Shown: piece after piece, positions 6,885 to 12,518 of the stretch | Position numbering within the stretch: position 1 is the stretch's first letter | Layout of the letters: each line of letters starts with the position of its first letter | Source of the DNA: Desulfobacterales bacterium | GTDB taxonomy: Bacteria; Desulfobacterota; Desulfobacteria; Desulfobacterales; DAOWNP01 | Direction: 5' to 3' | Assembly (NCBI GenBank): GCA_030149595.1 | Contig: JASFBI010000007.1 | Location: 1 to 12,518, forward strand | Length of the DNA stretch: 12,518 bases | Translations under genes and position numbers: made by a program | Notes under the pieces: generated by a model | The model's database searches: none | What the model was told of the DNA's origin: nothing | What the model saw: the letters and a program-made list of their open reading frames with translations, nothing else

Positions 6885-7313
6885 ATGAGACATCGGAAAA
6901 AATCACTTAGATTTAACAGAACAGCTAGTCATAAAAAAGCTATGTTTCGTAATATGGTTACTTCAATAATAAAACATGGCCGTATTAAAACCACTACTGT
7001 TAAAGCAAAAGAGCTTAGGCGGTGGGCAGATCATATAATAACACTTGCTAAGGATGGATCTCTTCATGCAAGACGGCAGGCTCTTGCCATAGTTAGAGAA
7101 AAAAAGCTTGTACATAAGCTTTTTATTGAAGTTAATGAAAAATTTGGTTCAGTAAATGGAGGGTATACCCGTATTATAAAGATGGGTAATCGTGCCGGAG
7201 ATGCTGCACCAATGTCTTTGATTGAACTTATTATAGATGAGACTGCAGGAAAGGATCAACCTAAGGATCAACCTAAGGAAGCTGTTGTTGAAGATGAAGG
7301 AAAAGAGTCTTAA
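6885..7313 (+). CDS. rplQ: 50S ribosomal protein L17
   Basis: L17 lies near the peptide exit tunnel on the 50S subunit and is the usual last gene of the alpha operon. The core (residues 1-118) shows MRHRKKSLRFNRTASHKKAM, NMVTSIIKHGRIKTTTVKAKELRRWADH in pieces from about 23, and the closing GYTRIIKMGNRAGDAAPMSLIEL. At 142 residues it is longer than the shortest homologues because of a polar acidic tail (about 120-142) containing a duplicated KDQP. The ATG at 6885 follows GGTGAG at 6874-6879, which overlaps the rpoA stop. A strong terminator begins 47 nt after the stop codon, so this is the end of the transcription unit. Confidence 0.98.
   Translation: MRHRKKSLRFNRTASHKKAMFRNMVTSIIKHGRIKTTTVKAKELRRWADHIITLAKDGSLHARRQALAIVREKKLVHKLFIEVNEKFGSVNGGYTRIIKMGNRAGDAAPMSLIELIIDETAGKDQPKDQPKEAVVEDEGKES
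7251..7274 (+). repeat. 12-bp tandem duplication in the rplQ tail
   Basis: AAGGATCAACCT occurs twice in direct succession (7251-7262 and 7263-7274), followed by a partial third copy AAGGA. It is in frame and encodes KDQP twice, starting at residue 123, in the non-conserved acidic tail of L17. It looks like a simple slippage duplication in a region free to vary. Confidence 0.9.
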
Positions 7314-7359
7314 AATTAATAAGTAGTAATTAAAGTTTTTTGTTTCTGGTAAAATATAT

Positions 7360-7402
7360 AAAAAGTCACTGTAAATTAACTTAAATTGCAGTGACTTTTT
7401 TT
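7360..7402. terminator. Bidirectional intrinsic terminator between rplQ and the opposing operon
   Basis: AAAAAGTCACTG (7360-7371) pairs perfectly with CAGTGACTTTTT (7389-7400), giving a 12-bp stem that can extend by about three pairs, with a loop of 11-17 nt. On the + strand the stem runs into seven T (7396-7402). On the - strand the A-run at 7360-7364 and the AT-rich flank give a U-tract. It lies between two converging transcription units (stops at 7313 and 7445), so it can end both. Confidence 0.92.
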
Positions 7403-7444
7403 GTTTAATGTGTTTTTGGATTAAAAACTTTACGTAAAACAGAT

Positions 7445-8647
7445 TTAGTTGATATTTACTTCACCAAATGGATTTGATGTTCCTTTTTTAAATAAAAGGA
7501 AACGGTTACCTTTTGCCTGTTGGGTTTCAAATCCGATGCCTTGGTTTTTAAGTCCTCTAAAAAGCTCGCGCTGGAAATCAAATTTTTTGCCTTTATAATT
7601 AACATCTAATTGAAAATTGGAGGGTGACTGGTTTCTTACATTTTTATCTTTATAGCCTGACATGGCTTCAATTACGTCAACAATTGTATATGTATCATCT
7701 TCTGTGAAATTTTTAAACCATATATCAAACCTGTTGCCTGCATTAGCTGCTCGTTCATAATATGCCAGGGTGTCTTTAATTAAAGCATTGGCAACTCCTT
7801 TTCCAAGCTTGTCAGCAGCTTTTGCAGCTTGTGAGTTATCATAATAACTCCCTCTCATTTTAGTGGTTCTTACATAAAGGTCACCTGATTTTTGGGCTAT
7901 CATATCTGCTGTGGCAGGAGCCACAGCTTTAAGGGACATTTCAACAATAAGCCCGCCAAAGTATTTACTGCTTCCTCCTGTTTTTTTTGCTGCATGGGTA
8001 TCATAGACAAGTAAAAGGTCAGCTCTGTATTTTAAAGCAAGTGCAGCAAGATCATCCATATCTATGTCGATTCTTCCAGCCTGTTCTATCTCATTGTAAA
8101 TGTTGTTGATAAAACTTTTGTCTAAAACAATAAAACCTTTTCTTGCAAAGGTACCGTTAATAGCTCTTTCTGCAGATTTGACCACTCTTGAATTTTTGTG
8201 CATTGAACTTTTTGATTCAGGCATGTAGATGGTCATAAATCTGGGGTTGCCTATCTGTGCCATTAATATGCCAATTGCACGAAGATCATTTTTTATGGAT
8301 GCAGTTTTAACATTGGCCTGGATTGTTATAATATATAGTGCTCCATCAGGAGTTTTACCTTCAGATAATATATTGTAATTTGTTATATATCCCTGTGCTC
8401 TTGAGTAAATTTGATCCTGTAAAACTTCAAAATTGGCGACTTTGGTTTTAGAATCAATCAGAGTTCCTACTCCCTGTTCTACTGCTGCTCTTTGAGCATT
8501 AGACAGAGCCATCTGGCGTGTGTTTCCCTGCCCAACGACTGTGACATTTTGAGCAATAGCATTGTTCGCAAAAGTGAAAAGTATTAAAATTGTAAAAAAA
8601 AGACCTGTAAAGCTGGTTATTGCTTTTTTACTGGTATATATTTTCAT
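7445..8647 (-). CDS. Secreted FlgT/CsgG-like protein of unknown function
   Basis: The product has 400 residues. Basic residues and a hydrophobic stretch (about 12-29) end in AIA at 30-32, a good signal-peptidase I site (cleavage before Gln33), so it is probably periplasmic. Residues 34-115 (VTVVGQGNTRQMALSNAQRA, then AVEQGVGTLIDSK, YSRAQGYITNY and an alternating beta end) resemble the FlgT N-terminal domain. Residues about 137-290 (RAINGTFARKGFIVLDKSF, then LAALALKYRADLLLVYD) resemble the CsgG/TolB-N-like alpha/beta fold of the FlgT middle domain. Residues about 306-388 form a compact alpha/beta domain I cannot assign. No flagellar genes are nearby. An AGGAG site (8655-8659) precedes the ATG. 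It follows the lipoprotein gene by 36 nt, probably in one operon. The fold calls are by eye and the function is unknown. Confidence 0.8.
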   Translation of the reverse strand: MKIYTSKKAITSFTGLFFTILILFTFANNAIAQNVTVVGQGNTRQMALSNAQRAAVEQGVGTLIDSKTKVANFEVLQDQIYSRAQGYITNYNILSEGKTPDGALYIITIQANVKTASIKNDLRAIGILMAQIGNPRFMTIYMPESKSSMHKNSRVVKSAERAINGTFARKGFIVLDKSFINNIYNEIEQAGRIDIDMDDLAALALKYRADLLLVYDTHAAKKTGGSSKYFGGLIVEMSLKAVAPATADMIAQKSGDLYVRTTKMRGSYYDNSQAAKAADKLGKGVANALIKDTLAYYERAANAGNRFDIWFKNFTEDDTYTIVDVIEAMSGYKDKNVRNQSPSNFQLDVNYKGKKFDFQRELFRGLKNQGIGFETQQAKGNRFLLFKKGTSNPFGEVNIN

Positions 8648-8683
8648 TTTTATTCTCCTGTTTTGATAATTAATACAAAAGCA

Positions 8684-9802
8684 TTAATAGATTCTTAATC
8701 CCTGGCTTCCTTTATTTCTTTTAGCAGGTTTGTTGTTTAACATCTGTTTTTGCTGGTCATATTTTTTTCTGTTCTTTATTTTATTTTTTGTCCTTGCCAT
8801 TGCGTCTAAATATAATGTTTTATCACCATTTCTTACTGCTTTTTTATACAAGGTCAAAGCTTTTTGAAGGTTATTTAATGTTTTGAAGCTTTCATAGGCA
8901 ATTCCTAAATTGTAATATGCAGAGGCGTTGTTTGGTTCTGTTTTTATAATGTCATTCCAGATTTCAATAGCATCTTCCCAAACCCCGCGTTTAGCAAATT
9001 CTATTCCGCGTTTAATGCCTTTATGACCGCCAATACCCAGTGTTCCTCCATCATCAAAACATACTGTGTTAGTTATCTGTGTGGGTGAAATCTTAGCGAC
9101 CAGGGCTATTGAAACCAGACTTGAAAGTTCATTTAAAGTCTGGTTTTTGGCAGGTAGTTTGCTCATGGTTTTACCCGAGAAAAAATTATCATTTTTACCA
9201 CCGAATTTCTCATTGTAATTTTTTGTAACTTTTCCTGTCGCAATGATTTTTTTTGTGCGTAAATCAAATACTTTAAAATCTGTTGTTAAGGATGCCTGTC
9301 TTATAACATATTTTACAGGTTTTAATACTGTGCGCATTATTTCCACATCCACTTCCTGACCGAAAATGTTTGTTCCTTTTTTATATCTTCCGGTTCCTTC
9401 CTGCATCTGCATTTGATCTGAACCATGTCTGTCGTTGATATCAGCTGTAACTCTTCCTGTAATTACACCATCTGCGTGTAATGCTTCAAGCTCAGGTAAA
9501 AATCTAGGGTCGTCTAACTGGTCAAATATGATCTTGTCTAAGGTATTTATATTGGTTGTGTCGATTAGGTTAAAATGTTTGACATTTGTAAGTCTGTTGT
9601 AAAAATCGCTTCTTACGGATTCACCATATTTTCCGGTAAATTTTAAAACAGCAAGGGTTTTAATCCCTTGCAGGGATACTTCAGCAGGTTTGATTTCATA
9701 AATTTTGGTTTTAACTGCACAGCTGGATGTTGCAAGTATGCATACAGCAATAAATAAAGTGGTAATTGTTTTTGTTAATATGTTTTTTTTTTGGCCGTAC
9801 AT
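8684..9802 (-). CDS. Putative lipoprotein with CsgG/LpoB-like domain and TPR repeats
   Basis: The product has 372 residues. A basic N-terminus and hydrophobic segment (12-25) end in LATSSC, with Cys28 as the likely lipidated residue; Thr at -3 is not ideal, so lipidation is probable rather than certain. Residues about 47-240 start with IKTLAVLKFTGKYGESVRSDF, followed by FNLID and LHADGVITGRVTAD (108-121), the pattern of CsgG/LpoB-type periplasmic domains. They continue with FDLRTKKIIATGKVTKNY (179-196). Residues about 262-326 hold two TPR units (FAKRGVWEDAIEIWNDIIKTEP and ASAYYNLGIAYESF plus the following helix). The tail (340-372) is highly basic. The start has an excellent AAGGAGG site at 9807-9813. 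It is the first gene of a two-gene unit. A role as an outer-membrane scaffold or assembly factor is inference. Confidence 0.8.
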   Translation of the reverse strand: MYGQKKNILTKTITTLFIAVCILATSSCAVKTKIYEIKPAEVSLQGIKTLAVLKFTGKYGESVRSDFYNRLTNVKHFNLIDTTNINTLDKIIFDQLDDPRFLPELEALHADGVITGRVTADINDRHGSDQMQMQEGTGRYKKGTNIFGQEVDVEIMRTVLKPVKYVIRQASLTTDFKVFDLRTKKIIATGKVTKNYNEKFGGKNDNFFSGKTMSKLPAKNQTLNELSSLVSIALVAKISPTQITNTVCFDDGGTLGIGGHKGIKRGIEFAKRGVWEDAIEIWNDIIKTEPNNASAYYNLGIAYESFKTLNNLQKALTLYKKAVRNGDKTLYLDAMARTKNKIKNRKKYDQQKQMLNNKPAKRNKGSQGLRIY

Positions 9803-10076
9803 ATTTCCTCCTTAAAATTATCTGGTAAAATTAATTTATTGGAAAATTATTAAAAGTAACTAATTGATATGTAAGGTTTGTAAAATTGTAACAAGCTTTG
9901 TTTTTTAAATAAAGAGTTTAAAATGTTATTTTGCTGGTAAGTAAACAAGTTAAATAGTTATAGATTTGATATTAACTATGTAAAATTTGCTTTTTCAGAA
10001 AAGTAAAAAATATTTAAGCTTGTTAATAAATTATGAAATGTAAATTATAATAAGAGTTTAATTATTTTATATAAAT

Positions 10077-10108
10077 TATTTATCTAATTTATCAAAATTA
10101 GATAAATA
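10077..10108. repeat. 14-bp perfect inverted repeat with 4-nt loop
   Basis: TATTTATCTAATTT (10077-10090) and AAATTAGATAAATA (10095-10108) are exact reverse complements separated by ATCA. The stem is almost all A-T. It could be a weak recD2 terminator (about 70 nt after its stop, but without a proper U-tract) or an operator site, because on the - strand it directly follows a TTGACA -35 element. Confidence 0.75.
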
Positions 10109-10114
10109 TGTCAA
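10086..10114 (-). promoter_or_regulatory. Possible sigma-70 promoter for the lipoprotein unit
   Basis: On the - strand, 10114-10109 reads TTGACA, a perfect -35. After a 17-nt spacer, 10091-10086 reads TAAATT, a 4-of-6 match to the -10. The -10 and spacer lie within the palindrome. The leader would be long (about 275 nt), and AT-rich DNA gives such matches by chance, so this is a weak call. Confidence 0.25.
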
Positions 10115-10177
10115 TTGAGTTTTATAGATTTTACAGTGGCTATTATTTCTGTTTATAGGTTATAGAGAGCTTCTTCT

Positions 10178-12346
10178 TTAAGGTTCTAAAAGCTTTTTAT
10201 CAAGAGTGGTGAGTCTTTTTTTTAAGCTGTCATTTTTTAATGCTATTTTAATGGCTTTTTTCATTCCAATTACAATAACTAACTGTTTTCCTCTTGTTAT
10301 AGCTGTATAGATGAGATTTCTAAAAAGAAGCATGAAGTGAGAGGTCACTATTGGTACAATTATAGCGGGGTATTCAGACCCTTGAGATTTATGGACAGTT
10401 ATTGCATATGCCAGTGCAAGATCATTTGTTTCTTCAATACTATAATTTACCGATTTCCCATAGTAATTAACACACAAGGTGTTTTTTTTTATGTTAATAT
10501 CTGTGATGGTACCTATGTCTCCGTTGAAAACATTTTTTTGATAGTTGTTTTTAAGATGTATTACTTTGTCGCCGGTTTTATATTTACCCAAAGGGGTTTC
10601 TATATTTTTTTTGCTGGGATTAAGTGCTTTTTGAAGGGCATGGTTTAAATTTATAGTTCCTGTAACTCCTTTATGCATGGGAGTCAAAACCTGAATATCA
10701 TTAAAAGGATCAAGGCCGAATTTTTCAGGAATCTTACATGAACAAAGGTCAATAATTTTTTTTAAAATTTTGTCAGGATCATTTTCTTCAAAAAAATAAA
10801 ATTCAGAAAGTTTTTTGTCAGTGAGAACACTTTGAAAATCCGGAAAATTTCCATTTCTTATGAGATGAGCATTGGTTATAATAGGACTTTTTTGGGCTTG
10901 CCTGAATATAGTTTGCAGATGATATGTCGGGACTATACCAGAATTGATAAGATCACATAAAATGTTTCCTGCTCCTATGGCTGGAAGTTGAAATGCATCT
11001 CCTACTAAAATAATTACAGAGGCAAGGTTGATTGCTTCAAGAAAATTGTGCATCAGCCAGGTGTCAATCATTGAGGCTTCATCAATAATAATTGCATCTG
11101 CATCTACCGGGTTATGGAAGTTTTTTTCAAAGGATTCATTATCTAAGTTAAATCCCAATAGTTTATGTATTGTTACTGCTTTACGGTTTGTTATTTGTTC
11201 AAGTCTTCTTGCAGCTCTACCCGTAGGGGCACAGAGTGCTACCTGCTTTTGAGATGCTTCAAGTGCAGCGTTAATGAAGCGAATTAGTGTTGTTTTACCG
11301 GTTCCAGGTCCTCCTGTAATTAAAACAACTCTGCTGGAAAAAACACCAAATATAGTTTTTATCTGTTCTGGTGAGAGAACTATTGCAAGTTTTTCCTGGG
11401 TTTTATCTATTGTCTGCTGATTTGCTTCGAGAGAAAAATCAGCTGGGTAACTTAATAGAGCTCTTATTTTTGAAGCGATTTTTTTTTCAGCAGAGTAGAG
11501 TTTTTTGGAAAATATCCTGTTTTCCCCTTTTTTTTCTGAAATTTCCACAACTATCTCTCCTGATTTGGAAAGAGATAGTATAGCTTCTTCTGTTTTATCT
11601 GGGTTGGCATCAAGTTGCTTTTTACAATGGTTTAATATCTTTTTCTGGAGCAGGTATACATCTCCATTTTCTTCAGCTTTATTAATAAGCTGAAGAATAC
11701 ATGATTCAATGTGTTGTTTAGAATTGATCTCTTTTCCATTAAATCTGGCAATGGCACTGGCAATTAAAAACCCTTGATTATCTAAATCTTTTGCAAGTCT
11801 GGATGGGTTATTTTTAATTATATCAAGGGAGTCGTCTCCATAAAAATCGATGATTTTTGAGCCTAATGAAGCGTCTACTCCTATGTTTTGTAAAAAATCC
11901 ATAAGTTCTAATGCTTTTTCATGTCTGTTAAAGGACTCTGTTATAAGTTTTATTTTGGTCTCTGCTATGCCATTAACTTCCTTTAAAAGCTCAGGTCTGT
12001 TTCTTATAGTATCAAGGGTTTTATCACCGAAATGATTAATAAGTTTTCCAGCTGTTGATGGGCCTATACCTTTTATGATACCTGATTCTAAATATTTTTT
12101 TATGTTAGTTTTATTTGAAGGAGTTATTATTTTAAAGGAGGTAGCTTTAAATTGTTCTCCGTATTTAGGATGTGTTGTCCAGTTTCCGGTGGTTTCAAAA
12201 ACCTGACCAGGAGCTATATTTTTCATGTATCCTAAAATAGTAACAGGACGTTCAGTTATATTTGTTTTTAATTTAGCTATGGTGTAGTTATTGTTTTTAT
12301 TATGAAATGTTATGCTTTCTATAAAACCATTAAGTGTTGTGCTCAT
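10178..12346 (-). CDS. recD2: ATP-dependent RecD-like DNA helicase RecD2
   Basis: RecD2 is a 5'-3' superfamily 1B DNA helicase of bacteria, known to work apart from RecBC in repair and replication-fork maintenance. The 722-residue product matches the family length. The N-terminal OB-like part (LNGFIESITFHNKNNNYTIA, from residue 5) leads to helix-hairpin-helix elements (IKGIGPSTAGKLINHFG, 91-107). The helicase motifs are complete: Walker A GGPGTGKTT (345-353), Ia CAPTGRAARRL (372-382), Walker B IIIDEASM (419-426), III VGDAFQLP (448-455), LQTIFRQ (477-483), LTPMHKG (554-560), and VHKSQGSEY (651-659) with YTAITRGK (680-687). The ATG at 12346 lies 9 nt after the gmhB stop; its ribosome binding site is weak, so translation may be coupled to gmhB. 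It lacks partner recB/recC genes here. Confidence 0.96.
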   Translation of the reverse strand: MSTTLNGFIESITFHNKNNNYTIAKLKTNITERPVTILGYMKNIAPGQVFETTGNWTTHPKYGEQFKATSFKIITPSNKTNIKKYLESGIIKGIGPSTAGKLINHFGDKTLDTIRNRPELLKEVNGIAETKIKLITESFNRHEKALELMDFLQNIGVDASLGSKIIDFYGDDSLDIIKNNPSRLAKDLDNQGFLIASAIARFNGKEINSKQHIESCILQLINKAEENGDVYLLQKKILNHCKKQLDANPDKTEEAILSLSKSGEIVVEISEKKGENRIFSKKLYSAEKKIASKIRALLSYPADFSLEANQQTIDKTQEKLAIVLSPEQIKTIFGVFSSRVVLITGGPGTGKTTLIRFINAALEASQKQVALCAPTGRAARRLEQITNRKAVTIHKLLGFNLDNESFEKNFHNPVDADAIIIDEASMIDTWLMHNFLEAINLASVIILVGDAFQLPAIGAGNILCDLINSGIVPTYHLQTIFRQAQKSPIITNAHLIRNGNFPDFQSVLTDKKLSEFYFFEENDPDKILKKIIDLCSCKIPEKFGLDPFNDIQVLTPMHKGVTGTINLNHALQKALNPSKKNIETPLGKYKTGDKVIHLKNNYQKNVFNGDIGTITDINIKKNTLCVNYYGKSVNYSIEETNDLALAYAITVHKSQGSEYPAIIVPIVTSHFMLLFRNLIYTAITRGKQLVIVIGMKKAIKIALKNDSLKKRLTTLDKKLLEP
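11669..11697. repeat. 11-bp perfect inverted repeat inside recD2
   Basis: TTCTTCAGCTT (11669-11679) and AAGCTGAAGAA (11687-11697) are exact reverse complements separated by 7 nt. The hairpin lies within codons for the LINKAEENG segment of RecD2. It may be chance or may cause pausing; no T-run follows in either direction. Confidence 0.6.
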
Positions 12347-12355
12347 TGATAGAAC

Positions 12356-12518
12356 TCAGCAGAATTTACTTATAACCCACTCTGCAGCAGTGTAAAGATT
12401 ATCTGCAATATGATCAGAATGTATATTGTTTTTTATTAACTGCTCTTCTGTATTTTTCCCATTACCGGTTTTAACAAGTATGGTATATTTGCACCCTGCA
12501 TTTTTTCCGCACTCTATA
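12356..12518 (-). CDS. gmhB: D-glycero-beta-D-manno-heptose 1,7-bisphosphate 7-phosphatase, C-terminal end
   Basis: GmhB is a HAD-superfamily phosphatase that removes the C7 phosphate during ADP-heptose synthesis for the LPS inner core, in the cytoplasm. Only the last 53 residues are in the window, and the gene runs off its right edge. They read IECGKNAGCKYTILVKTGNG, then a variable stretch with NNIHSDHIADNLYTAAEWVI and the stop TGA at 12356-12358. The AG[CV]K-x-x-LV-x-TGxG pattern directly follows the last HAD motif (GDxxSD) in GmhB, which would lie just outside the window together with the zinc loop. Other HAD-IIIA phosphatases such as HisB-N share this end, so the exact enzyme is likely rather than proven. 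recD2 follows after 9 nt, probably co-transcribed. Confidence 0.75.
   Translation of the reverse strand, partial: IECGKNAGCKYTILVKTGNGKNTEEQLIKNNIHSDHIADNLYTAAEWVISKFC

Larger units (their letters stand above)
9803..10177. other. 375-nt AT-rich gap between recD2 and the lipoprotein gene
   Basis: Both flanking genes read on the - strand, so this gap should hold the recD2 terminator and the promoter of the lipoprotein unit. I see no supportable open reading frame. It contains a 14-bp perfect palindrome (10077-10108), a consensus -35 TTGACA on the - strand (10109-10114), a 10-bp inverted repeat pair (9889-9898 with 10016-10025), and the lipoprotein ribosome binding site (9807-9813). No clear recD2 terminator with a long U-tract is visible. 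Confidence 0.5.

Noticed and set aside
9651..9671. Inverted repeat GCAAGGG/CCCTTGC inside the lipoprotein gene
   Set aside because: It is only 7 bp with a 7-nt loop, within codons of a conserved strand, and has no U-tract; chance is enough to explain it.
7445..9802. Curli secretion (CsgG) or flagellar (FlgT) operon
   Set aside because: The similarity is at domain level only; no csgA/B/E/F or flagellar gene is in the window, and the C-terminal parts (TPRs, unassigned domain) differ.
10337..12035. Five open frames on the + strand within the recD2 region
   Set aside because: All are antisense to a full-length helicase with every motif intact, and none has a credible start site or family match.
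1..12518. CRISPR arrays, tRNA or rRNA genes, transposases, attachment sites
   Set aside because: I saw no regularly spaced repeats, no tRNA-like cloverleaf and no transposase or integrase motifs on either strand.

Overview
The window is AT-rich bacterial DNA holding two blocks that face each other. The left block (about 1-7313, + strand) is the distal part of the spc operon joined to the alpha operon: rpsH (partial) - rplF - rplR - rpsE - rpmD - rplO - secY - infA - rpmJ - rpsM - rpsK - rpsD - rpoA - rplQ. The right block (7445-12518, - strand) holds, in transcription order, the 3' end of gmhB, recD2, a TPR-containing putative lipoprotein, and a secreted FlgT/CsgG-like protein.

The organism is a diderm (Gram-negative) bacterium, because gmhB makes heptose for LPS and the two exported proteins look periplasmic or outer-membrane associated. 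Several features fit Desulfobacterota, probably near Desulfobacterales: the S8 C-terminus ending in VW, the spc-alpha fusion, recD2 beside gmhB, and a FlgT-N-like protein paired with a TPR lipoprotein. This is inference from recalled family features, not a search result.

The + strand block supplies 30S and 50S proteins, the translocon channel SecY, initiation factor IF-1 and the RNA polymerase alpha subunit. Spacing is mostly tight, with an 8-nt rpmD/rplO overlap and a 1-nt rplO/secY overlap. Two gaps are wider than usual: 115 nt between rplF and rplR, which holds an inverted repeat, and 182 nt between secY and infA, where adk and/or map often sit. Three genes (rpsE, rpsM, rpsD) start with TTG behind strong purine-rich ribosome binding sites. 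rpmJ encodes only 37 residues. The rpsH fragment at the window edge reads through several frames, which suggests sequence error there or, less likely, a broken gene. The block ends at a strong hairpin terminator (7360-7402) that is symmetric enough to stop transcription from both sides.

The - strand block starts with gmhB and recD2, only 9 nt apart. A 375-nt very AT-rich gap follows, with a 14-bp perfect palindrome and a consensus -35 element. Next comes a two-gene unit of unknown function. Its first gene encodes a putative lipoprotein with an N-terminal CsgG/LpoB-like alpha/beta domain and C-terminal TPRs. Its second gene encodes a signal-peptide protein with a FlgT-N-like domain, a second CsgG/TolB-N-like domain and an unassigned C-terminal domain. 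This pair is the best candidate for something undescribed. The rest is conventional housekeeping content, and I see no mobile element, CRISPR array, tRNA or rRNA.
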